Shown here piece by piece: positions 1 to 6,233 of a stretch of DNA of 6,233 nt. The DNA lies in NCBI GenBank assembly GCA_947474415.1, contig CANJKD010000160.1:1-6233 (forward strand), read 5' to 3'. The position numbers were made by a program, and so were the translations under genes. Source of the stretch: Burkholderiales bacterium (GTDB lineage: Bacteria; Pseudomonadota; Gammaproteobacteria; Burkholderiales; Burkholderiaceae_C). Below the pieces are notes generated by a model. It had not been told where the DNA came from and made no database searches. It saw nothing but the letters and a program-made list of their open reading frames with translations. Numbering within the stretch: the stretch's first letter is position 1; each line of letters opens with the position of its first letter.

Positions 1-3000
1 CGATGCAGCGGGATCCATGTTCGATGTGATCTCGTCCAACACGACCACACTGGCTTGGGCGAGCGCTGAAGGTTACACACATCAGTTAGTTAGTTAGTTG
101 TTTGGTTGTTTGGTTGGTTGGTTAGTGCGTTTAGTTAAATAATAATAAGAATGGTTTGATAAATATGAATTTGTAAATACCTGCCCTCGCCAACACCGCA
201 ACTTGTTTCTGACCGGCAGATAGGTTCGACCCTCCCGATGTAACTTCGAAGCTCAACCCAAGCACTTTGTAGTCCGATGTGTCCCCACCGCCGCCCGAGG
301 AAGCGCCGCGATCGCTGTCTTTGAATTCTTGCGTTACGGTCGCTTTGGTAAGCTCGTTCAAGAGACTGTGGAGCTTGAGATCTGTGTGGGAGTTGTGTGG
401 ATCTAAAAAGTTGCGCAGAGGACCAGAGAAAATGTACGAGTCCTGCGGGAATATTTGAACGTTGTTGCGATAGGCACGCAGAGAAATGTCTTCTTGTGGC
501 TGTCCACGCAGCAACACCTGGCCCTCGGTCAAGGGCATCGCGCCGGCAAGCACCACTGTTAATGTGCTCTTACCGCACCCCGTGCGCCCACACACACCGA
601 TGATTCTGCCCGCGGGTATAGTAAAAGAGATACTTCTTAATGCAGGAGGCAGCAATGGCGAATATCTTGCTACAATGTTCCTACCCTCCAATAGAATATC
701 GCTCGTAGTACTCGGCTTTGCAAATAATGTAGTTTTTTTGCTGCCTTTAGTAGTTGAGGTCATTTCAATCATAGCATTTGCAGCAGCAGAAGAAGATGAT
801 TGAGGCGGCACAAAATTTCTAAATTCATCTTCAGAGATGTGGAGAGGAGGCTCGTCAGGTGTGGTTTCTTGCTCCAGCTTCACATACTCCGCCACTCGGT
901 CGACCGATATAAACATGTTTTCAAGAGCAGTCGTGGCGCGAATCGCGTAGGACAAAGAGAAGGTCGCTTTTAAGGCATAAGAGAGCATCAGGCCTGCTTG
1001 CCCACCGCCGCCGCCGCTGCCCCCATCACTACTCTCTCCGGGCAAAGGCTCGTTAACGTTTTTCCTTGCAAGCAAGAGAGAAAATGCAGAAGCTGATACA
1101 ATCAAACATCCAATGATGTCCAAGCGAATGCCGAGCCACCGATTTGCAGCATCCCAGTTCAGTCTTGATCGTATACTATGATCGAGCATCACATTGTGTT
1201 GTTCTATCATTTTCTGCTGCAGACGAAACCCTCTCACACATTCAAGACCACAAAGCACTTCTCGAAAATAGGAGAAGAGCGGGGACTTGGCCCCAGCTTC
1301 AATTTTCTTTAATTCTTTCGACACTTCGCGATATTGTCGTTGAAAATATAAATACAAATACGTTAGTGGAATGGCAAAAAAAATGTAGACAGGTGCCTCG
1401 ACGCAAACTACACCAATACCGGTGATTATGCCAAGTAGTGAATCCACAAGAGCCTGCACGCTTGAAGGGATGGAGTCATCTATTACATCCAAATCGCTCG
1501 AAAATCGTGAAGTAATGCGACCCGATGGGGTTTCATTAAAAAACGAAAACGTGGCTCCAAGAATTGATCGAAGCAAGCTGTCATGCAGGTTGACAGACGC
1601 AATTATGCCCGCATACGCATACATAAAGTACCTCCCCAAGTTGATTATAATAACAACGAATGAAATAACTGCATAACCGATCAAATATTGCCTGAAAGTG
1701 TAATAACCCTCAGTCATCCCAGCAAGAAGGTAATCACCAAAAGCAGATATTCCATATGCTAAAAACGTTAGTAGGATAGCTATAAGAAGATTGTGCACAC
1801 CGCACGCTTGTGCGTACATTTTGTAAGTCGAGAAACTCGTTCCGACCAGCGTCACATCTTCTTTCTTGGTCTGAATGCTGTTACCCTTTTCACCTTTAGC
1901 TTTACCTTTTCCTTTTTCACTTTCTTTCCCTTTCTCTCCCTTTTCATTACCTTTTTCCTCCTTTCCCAAATTTTCGGTAACATCCTTGTCACCATTCAGC
2001 AAGAAATCTGCGTTCACAACTGCATTATCAAGGTAGCTTTGGTATGACCCATCAAATACTATCTCTCCGTTAGACAAGGCGATAATCCTCTCCGCAAAAG
2101 GTAAAAACCCTGCGTAATGCGTTGTCATCACCACCATGCGGCTCTTAGCTGCCTCTAAGATGGCTCCGTGGAACACTTGCTGCGTCACTTTCAAATCGAG
2201 CCCTGACAGCGGCGAGTCGAACAAAAATATTTTAGCGTCTGAACACAACGCGCGCGCCAGGGCAATTCTCTGCCGCTGTCCACCTGAAATATTGACGCCT
2301 CTTTCCCCTATCAACGTCTCTATTCCATGTTCCCACTCCTTGAGATCGCTCTCAAGAGCACATAGTGCGACTGCCTCCTCCAGATCCATCGAGATAGGAT
2401 CTTCCTCTTCGATCGAAAAGTTGTGGAATTCTGAATGAAAAGAAGATTTGCGTGCCATTGCTAGCAAAATGTTTTGCTTGACAGAAGCATTCATAATCCA
2501 GGGTGTATGTTCTATATATGCTATTGATGAAGCGGGAGGCGTAACATTAATTTTGCTATCAACAGTAGTATCTAGTTCTTCTAGGATTGAAAGTAGCAGA
2601 GAGGTCTTTCCGCTTGCGTTGCCGCCGATTATTAGTACCAATCCAGGCTGAATGATCGGAATGTTGAGAGTGACGTTCCGCAGCACCACAGTAGTCTTGG
2701 ATCGCATCGCCGTCAAGTTTGTTAGCGAGATTCGAGATGCTTGCTGAATCTCGAGTTGGCGGTCGTAGGGGTAGGGATCCGATTTTTGCAGCGGCGATGA
2801 AGCATTTGAAGTATCGTATTCGTTATTTGTATCTGAAAAGATTCCGACGTTCGAAAATACATCTGGTCTCCAAATGAGAGCTTCTTTCATTAAACTCTCA
2901 ATTCGATTGCAAGATACTTGCGCGTCACTCAGCAAAGTAATTGACTATATATATTTTTTCCCGAGACGAGGGAGGAGAGAGAAAGAGGGATCATTAATGA

Positions 3001-4271
3001 TAAACAATAAAAGTAAAATAATTAAGTAAGTAGGGAGAGCACGTACACCCTCACCCTAACAACAATTTAACTACTGGACCACCCCTTACTTTGGGAATAA
3101 CGCGCATGGGGCGGCCGATGATGGTGATGACAGCGAGGGTCGCGAAGGCCTTGTCTGCTGTTAGAGGCAACGGCGAGAGCGCGCTGTATACCCCAAACGT
3201 CACTAGTGTGATGATTAGCGAACTGCTGCTCGTGATCACCGAGTTGGCCATTTCGATCAGACTCCCGTACCAAGCTTTATCGAGTTCTGCGTCACGCAAC
3301 TTCATTATTTTTGAATAAATAAGAGGGATAAGAGAGGTTAGCTTGACTGTTTTGATGCCGTCGATCAGTTCGTTGACAAGTTGCATTCGCTTGTCGCTTT
3401 GCACAAGCATGGCCTTTCGTGCAATTTTGCTTTTCTTCGAGATGTACGACTCTATAGGAATCAAAGTTGGCAACAAAACTGCAGTCACAAGCCCCGCAAA
3501 GCCTAGCAAATATACCAGCATTATGACTGACACAAGCACGAGCAGCGGACAAGACCAAAGGTTGTGTGCAAACACCACGAACTCTCGAAGTGACGCGGAA
3601 TCCTTGGACTGAATATTATTAATCTCGCCCACAGACTTTGGTGGATGCATTCGATGCATTCGTAAACAAAGCGTAGAATAAAATACGACAGAAGTGCCCG
3701 CGCTTACTACTTTGCTGCCAGTCATAAACACCCCGTGAATAAATTGCTGAACTGCAATGGCGCCGATAATTGAATTCGTCGTGATGCAGCAAGCGAGAAA
3801 AAATATGGCGACGGAATTTGAATTCGAATTGGCTTGTACTATCCACTTTAGCAACACGGGTGCCAGAAGGACAGAGAGAGAATTTATAAACACCATTAAA
3901 CCAGCGATCATAAACTCTTTTTTAATCAAACGATACATTGACTTCCACAAACGCAAGGGAGCGTTCGCATCTTCCATCGCCCAACATTGCAGAAACTCGA
4001 GATAAATCGCCTCTGCCTTCATGTCAGAGGGGAGCATGTACATGTCAGACGTTTTAATTGGCGACTTCTTGCCCAATTCAATCATTGGTGTAACCCACGT
4101 AAAAAATAATGTAGAGAATGACAGGTTCTCAACGCCATAGAGACCATGTTCACTTGTTAAGCTGGACGTTGTTGCTCTTTCTGGGGATGCCGCCACAGCC
4201 GCCACAACCGAAGATGGTGAGGAAGAATGATGCGAAGAATCCAAGCTGATCAATTTCTCGTATTTTGCCAT
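1..4271 (-). CDS. ABCC/MRP-family full ABC transporter, 3 exons, 3' end beyond window
   Basis: Membrane pump of the ABCC (multidrug resistance-associated) family, expected to use ATP to move amphipathic anions or conjugates across the plasma or vacuolar membrane; the substrate cannot be read from sequence. Exons are 4271-3090, 2944-181 and 65-1 (open at the edge), giving 1337 residues so far; family members without the extra N-terminal TMD0 run to about 1400-1500. Order: Ser/Ala-rich tail (1-40), L0-like segment (44-100), TMD1 (about 120-390, with SVGEINNIQSKD at 213-224), NBD1 (about 465-710), Lys/Glu/Gly linker (721-749), TMD2 (about 780-1070), NBD2 (from about 1142). NBD1 has P-loop GGNASGKT (501-508), SGGQR (614-618), LFDS (635-638) and H-loop His670. 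NBD2 has GRTGCGKS (1180-1187), Gln1228, LSAGQ (1302-1306) and VVVLDE (1322-1327) with catalytic Glu1327. The start at 4271 has a good context (A at -3, G at +4), and an in-frame stop lies upstream at about 4352. ABCC membership is secure; the subtype is open. Confidence 0.93.
66..180 (-). other. Intron 2 of the ABCC transporter gene (phase 1)
   Basis: GT-AG intron of 115 nt. The donor is GGGCAG|GTATTT and the acceptor AACCTTCAG|CGC. Splicing rebuilds an Ala codon (G|CG) and joins the NBD2 signature LSAGQKQVAVLARA to ALAQASVVVLDEIT, exactly the expected signature-to-Walker B spacing. Without splicing the frame adds unrelated residues and stops near 131. The intron holds a tetranucleotide microsatellite that gives several CTAAC copies 20-30 nt from the acceptor. 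Confidence 0.9.
84..125. repeat. Tetranucleotide microsatellite (TTAG/TTGG/TTGT) in intron 2
   Basis: About 42 bp of interspersed TTAG, TTGT and TTGG units on the plus strand. On the transcribed (minus) sense they read CTAA, ACAA and CCAA. The TTAG block nearest the acceptor gives overlapping CTAAC motifs at 97-93, 93-89 and 89-85. Confidence 0.85.
1001..1027 (-). repeat. Gly-rich low-complexity run in TMD2 of the transporter
   Basis: GGN codon repeats encode DGGSGGGGGQ at residues 1034-1043, in the loop just before the last TMD2 helix (LSYALKATFSLSY). Related ABCC proteins have a short loop at this point, so this looks like codon-repeat expansion in a tolerant loop. A second Ser/Gly-rich insert, residues 1269-1287 (bases 266-322), precedes the NBD2 signature. 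Confidence 0.75.
1883..1966 (-). repeat. Lys/Glu/Gly-rich repeat coding for the NBD1-TMD2 linker
   Basis: About 84 bp of purine-rich sequence on the coding strand (pyrimidine-rich on plus), built from short imperfect units such as GGTGAAAAG and GGAAAAGGT. It encodes repeated KGEKG and EKGKG units at residues 721-748. This charged, probably disordered stretch lies in the cytosolic linker between NBD1 and TMD2, the place where the regulatory linker of CFTR and other ABCC members is found. Its function here is unknown. Confidence 0.8.
2945..3089 (-). other. Intron 1 of the ABCC transporter gene (phase 0)
   Basis: GT-AG intron of 145 nt. The donor reads AAA|GTAAGG and the acceptor TATATATAG|TCA. 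Joining the exons gives ...RPMRVIPK|SITLLSDAQVS..., which restores the usual ABCC run from the last TMD1 helix into the NBD1 linker. Without splicing the frame reads 12 extra codons and stops at TGA (3053-3051), so retention would remove both NBDs and TMD2. A CT-rich tract lies 15-45 nt upstream of the acceptor. CATTAAT or ACTTAAT are possible branch sites. Confidence 0.9.
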
Positions 4272-4432
4272 TTTTCTATACAGCTGTTCTACTTTGATGG
4301 GTGATCTTGTCAGAACTTGCTTGCATCGCTGATCATGGCTTTTAAAAACTTACTTCGTTAATTATATCTTCGTTATCTTTCTTTATCACGTCCTATATCC
4401 TCCTATTCAAATTGAGTAATTTATGTCTGAAG
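4272..4432. promoter_or_regulatory. Divergent intergenic region, presumed bidirectional promoter
   Basis: The start codons of the transporter (minus) and the RAD51B gene (plus) are 161 bp apart, so both promoters and 5' UTRs must lie here or overlap neighbouring coding sequence. The region is AT-rich. Two sites fit the GATA-type consensus WGATAR on the minus strand (4378-4373 and 4389-4384). A TATA-like TATATCC lies at 4394. None of these short matches is strong evidence by itself. A possible leader intron for the transporter runs from GTAAGT (4353-4348) to TAG|AAAA-ATG (acceptor at 4276). Confidence 0.5.
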
Positions 4433-4452
4433 ATGTCAAACAGACCTCTTAG
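4423..4452 (+). other. Short upstream ORF overlapping the RAD51B start
   Basis: ATG at 4423 opens a nine-residue frame, MSEDVKQTS, ending at TAG 4450-4452. It is out of frame with the RAD51B start at 4433 and overlaps it by 20 bases. Its start context is weak (T at -3 and +4) while the 4433 start has A at -3, so leaky scanning is plausible. It matters only if transcription starts upstream of 4423. Confidence 0.35.
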
Positions 4453-5823
4453 CCGCCTTCTTTCTTCTTCTTCTTCTTCCTCCTCTTTCTCTTCCTCTTC
4501 CACCTCGTCTTCCTCTTTTTCTTTTGAGGGAGATAATGCAGTAGCGGAGGGAGATAATCCAACAAATGCCTTTTTTTTGTCTCGATTGTCTATTATCAAC
4601 ATACAGACCTCGACGGAGTTGCTGGAAACGTCACCCTTGGTTTTGATGACGCATGCCGATTTGTCTTTAAAAGATACTAAACGCTTATTTGCCAAAGTAT
4701 CTCAAATATTGGCCCCCAAAAGTTTTACGGCCTTGCAAATTTATGAAGAAGTATCAAAGAAACAGCGCTTTGTTCCGTGTGGATTGAAGGCATTGGACGT
4801 GGCGATGCGAGGCGGTCTTTTGATTGGATGTATCAGCGAAGTGTGTGGACCACCTGGCATTGGGAAAACACAGCTTTGTCTTAGTTGTTGCGTGCAAACG
4901 ATTGTTCAACGCAAAAAAAACGATGATAGTATGGGGGGGGCAGGCAGCAGCAGCGCCAGCGTGGTTTACGAAAAAGGGAAAGTTAAAACCTCCGTCATCT
5001 ACTTCGACACAGAGCACAAATTTGATGCGAAACGGCTGGAGCAACTGGCGACTCAGTGCTTTCCCGAGATCTACAGCGCAGAGACCCAGAAGGACGCACG
5101 GCAGCAGCTCGACAGTTTGCTGTCCAGTGTGGACGTGAGGAAGCCGAGGTCTTCGCAGGAGCTACTCGAGCAAATCGAGAACTTGCAGGGCGCGGTCATC
5201 GCCAACGGAGTCACATTGATAATCCTCGATTCCATCGCTGCCTTGGCCCGGAGAGAGGCGCTGCAGGAGGCGGAGCGAGAGAAGTTCATCGTCAGCCAGT
5301 CCAGCCTGCTGAAGCGTCTGGCTGAGCGATGCGGTTGCGTTATATTAGCGACTAATCAGGTAATTTATAAGTGTTGGTGATATGCGGAGCAATAATTGAC
5401 GATTTAAAAACTATTACACATCTAATCGCCACCACGATCTTCATATAATGTGTGCAGGTGACGGCGGCGGAAGCCGGCGAGGCGGGCGCCTTTGGCGACA
5501 CCATCGAGGACGAAGCGGGGGACTTCCGACCCACGCTCGGACCCACCTGGCACCACTGCGTGACGACGCGACTTGTGATGAGCAACGTGGCTGCGGCGAG
5601 AAGCGCGAGGGCAGCGGCTGGGACTGGGGCTGGGGGCGACGAGGAAGGCGATGGAGATGGCGTTGGGGGGGAGTTCACTTTTCCAGGCATTTCAAAGGGT
5701 GCGGGGCGGCTGCCCTGGGAGCTGCAGTCGCTCACCAAGGTGGTCGAGTTGACGAAGAGCCCTATCGCCCCTCGGGAACGGGTCTGCTTTGTCATAGGGG
5801 CGCGCGGCTTGGTAGGGATATGA
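4433..5823 (+). CDS. RAD51B: RAD51B-like recombinase paralogue, 2 exons, 430 aa
   Basis: RecA-fold ATPase of the RAD51 paralogue group. In animals and plants RAD51B works in the nucleus in the RAD51B-RAD51C-RAD51D-XRCC2 complex, which supports RAD51 filament assembly in homologous recombination. Exons are 4433-5359 and 5458-5823. Residues 11-31 are a poly-Ser tract. Residues 48-107 follow the RAD51B N-terminal domain (SPLVLMTHADLSLKDTKRLF, then VSQILAPK). Walker A is GPPGIGKT (139-146), then VIYFDTE (188-194), and Walker B is LIILDS (262-267) followed by IAALARRE. Exon 1 ends in ATNQ, and exon 2 gives LGPTWHHCVTTRLV (336-349) and the C-terminal KSPIAPRERVCFVIGARGLV, the counterpart of KSPLAPFTSFVYTIKEEGLV in human RAD51B. 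Human RAD51B is 384 residues; the extra length comes from the Ser tract, a Gly/Ser insert (about 165-180) and a Gly/Asp-rich insert (about 357-392). The ATG at 4433 is the first in-frame ATG. Another RAD51 paralogue is less likely. The transporter gene is divergent. Confidence 0.88.
4463..4525 (+). repeat. Poly-Ser codon repeat near the RAD51B N-terminus
   Basis: A TCT/TCC/TCA-type pyrimidine-only tract encodes runs of Ser broken by single Phe and Thr residues (residues 11-31). The purine-rich complement yields a Glu-rich frame on the minus strand that is an artefact. The tract lies ahead of the conserved N-terminal domain and has no counterpart in animal RAD51B, so it is probably a disordered extension. 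Confidence 0.85.
5360..5457 (+). other. Intron of the RAD51B-like gene (phase 0)
   Basis: GT-AG intron of 98 nt with donor AATCAG|GTAATT and acceptor TGTGCAG|GTG. It is much more AT-rich than the exons either side. CTAAT at 5422-5426 is a good branch-site candidate about 30 nt from the acceptor. Splicing joins ILATNQ to VTAAEAG, matching the TNQ(V/I)T run conserved in RAD51B proteins. Retention would add five residues (VIYKC), then Trp, then a TGA stop, removing the C-terminal part of the ATPase core. Confidence 0.92.
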
Positions 5824-5912
5824 TATTGAATGAAAGCCTTTTGGTAGGTTTTTGCGGTGGTGTTGGAAAATGACAAATGTGTCTTTCAAAATATAGTCGT
5901 TTAATTGATTTT

Positions 5913-5918
5913 AATAAA
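5913..5918 (+). terminator. Candidate poly(A) signal of the RAD51B-like gene
   Basis: AATAAA lies 90 nt after the RAD51B stop codon and is followed by a T/C-rich stretch from 5919, the usual layout for a cleavage and polyadenylation region. Many protists do not depend strictly on AATAAA, so this is a candidate only. Confidence 0.5.
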
Positions 5919-6031
5919 TTCTCCTTCTTTTTTTCACTTTCTCTCTTCTTTTTGTAATAATAACTGTCCCCTTTCTTTTAACAGCATGAACAATTAATTA
6001 ATACAAAAGAAAACAAGAATTTTACACTTCT

Positions 6032-6037
6032 TTTAAT
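6032..6037 (-). terminator. Candidate poly(A) signal for the minus-strand gene at the right edge
   Basis: ATTAAA on the minus strand lies 21 nt after the TAA at 6061-6059. It is the commonest variant of the canonical signal, but the region is AT-rich and a chance match is easy. Confidence 0.25.
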
Positions 6038-6058
6038 ACAAAAATCATCTAATCTTCT

Positions 6059-6233
6059 TTAATTTGAATAATAGAGAAATACTGCGACTATGGTCAAAGT
6101 AACTCCCAATGTTTCGACTCTGGTATTGGGCCATCCGAGAGAAGTTTCCAAAATTTTGGATACTAAAATGAAGAGTGAGACGAAGAAGAAAGGTAGGAGA
6201 ATGATGATGAACGCAAAAGCCAAGGTTAGCGCC
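6059..6233 (-). CDS. C-terminal end of a putative small two-helix membrane protein, partial
   Basis: Reading in from the right edge on the minus strand (codons from 6232), 57 residues are followed by TAA at 6061-6059. There are two hydrophobic segments: one starting LAFAFIIILLPFFFVSLFIL with a central Pro, and a C-terminal one, TLGVTLTIVAVFLYYSN, separated by about 16 residues containing ETSLGWPNTR. This layout, with a Pro in helix 1, about 28 residues to a Gly opening helix 2, and a Tyr near the end, resembles VMA21, the ER-resident assembly factor of the V-ATPase. The match is topological rather than by diagnostic residues, so the family guess is weak. No start codon is in view. A plus-strand frame overlaps it (6090 onward); this reading is preferred because of its patterned hydrophobicity. 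Confidence 0.42.
   Translation of the reverse strand, partial: ALTLAFAFIIILLPFFFVSLFILVSKILETSLGWPNTRVETLGVTLTIVAVFLYYSN
6090..6233 (+). CDS. Alternative plus-strand start of an unknown protein, partial
   Basis: ATG at 6090 in a favourable context (A at -3, G at +4) opens 48 codons that run off the right edge: MVKVTPNVSTLVLGHPREVS, then a Lys/Arg-rich part ending MMMNAKAKVSA. An in-frame TAG lies upstream at 6072-6074, so this would be a true 5' end. No family is recognised. It overlaps the minus-strand membrane frame almost entirely, and probably only one of the two is real. Its strongly purine-first codons are the only other point in its favour. Confidence 0.2.
   Translation, partial: MVKVTPNVSTLVLGHPREVSKILDTKMKSETKKKGRRMMMNAKAKVSA

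Larger units (their letters stand above)
5824..6058. other. Convergent 3' intergenic region
   Basis: 235 bp of AT-rich non-coding sequence after the RAD51B stop, rich in T/C tracts (5921-5955). It carries the RAD51B 3' UTR and, if the minus-strand frame at the right edge is real, the 3' UTR of that gene too, so the two transcripts may overlap. No RNA gene, repeat family or long ORF was seen. Confidence 0.6.

Noticed and set aside
1144..2047. Several plus-strand frames of 84-93 codons within the transporter gene
   Set aside because: They are antisense shadows of conserved TMD2 and linker coding sequence and have no domain character of their own.
3051..3089. Twelve extra codons (VRGGPVVKLLLG) extending transporter exon 1 to a TGA
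   Set aside because: This is intron read-through. Splicing at 3089 restores the family sequence, so a stand-alone half-size TMD1 protein is not supported.
4393..4695. Minus-strand 100-codon frame rich in Glu (poly-E) opposite the RAD51B 5' end
   Set aside because: It is the complement of the poly-Ser codon tract and overlaps the transporter/RAD51B promoter and a conserved coding region; it has no recognisable domain.
5448..5873. Plus-strand 141-codon Gly/Arg-rich frame offset from RAD51B exon 2
   Set aside because: It is an out-of-frame reading of GC-rich sequence; the +0 frame gives the RAD51B C-terminal motifs.
5352..5876. Minus-strand 174-codon frame rich in Pro, Ser and Ala opposite RAD51B exon 2
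   Set aside because: It is antisense to the conserved, GC-rich exon 2, where stops are rare by composition, and it runs across the intron. The plus strand carries clear RAD51B homology.
5812..5984. Possible second RAD51B intron (donor GTAGGG at 5812, pyrimidine-rich acceptor TTTTAACAG at 5984)
   Set aside because: The acceptor looks good, but the unspliced frame already ends as expected for RAD51B (GLVGI then TGA). Splicing would add 25 low-complexity residues with no family match and remove the poly(A) signal at 5913.
1..6233. Search for CRISPR arrays, transposon ends, tRNA or rRNA genes and bacterial-type operon signals
   Set aside because: No regularly spaced repeats, terminal inverted repeats with transposase, cloverleaf-like segments or ribosome binding sites were seen. 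The spliced genes point to a eukaryotic nuclear locus.

Overview
This is nuclear DNA of a eukaryote, most likely a unicellular one such as an alga or other protist with a compact genome. The evidence is three short GT-AG introns (145, 115 and 98 nt) that interrupt otherwise continuous conserved reading frames, small intergenic gaps, and CTAAC/CTAAT-type branch-site candidates. There are no Shine-Dalgarno sites or operon structure. The sequence alone does not allow a lineage call.

Layout: (1) positions 1-4271, minus strand: a three-exon gene, still open at the left edge, for an ABCC/MRP-type full ABC transporter of order TMD1-NBD1-TMD2-NBD2. At least 1337 residues are encoded here. (2) 4272-4432: a 161-bp gap between two divergent start codons, presumably a shared promoter region. 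(3) 4433-5823, plus strand: a two-exon gene for a 430-residue RecA-fold recombinase paralogue that matches RAD51B best along its whole length. (4) 5824-6058: an AT-rich convergent 3' region with a candidate poly(A) signal on each strand. (5) 6059-6233: a partial frame running in from the right edge. The better reading is the minus-strand C-terminus of a small two-helix membrane protein, possibly VMA21-like. A plus-strand frame also spans most of it.

The two main genes have no evident functional link: one is a membrane efflux or transport pump, the other acts in recombinational DNA repair. Their head-to-head arrangement probably reflects genome compactness. No mobile element, CRISPR array, RNA gene or obviously new system was seen. 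The points most worth a second look are the degenerate first nucleotide-binding domain of the transporter, the antisense frames at the right edge, a microsatellite inside an intron that supplies several copies of a branch-site motif, and a sharp GC rise within the RAD51B gene.
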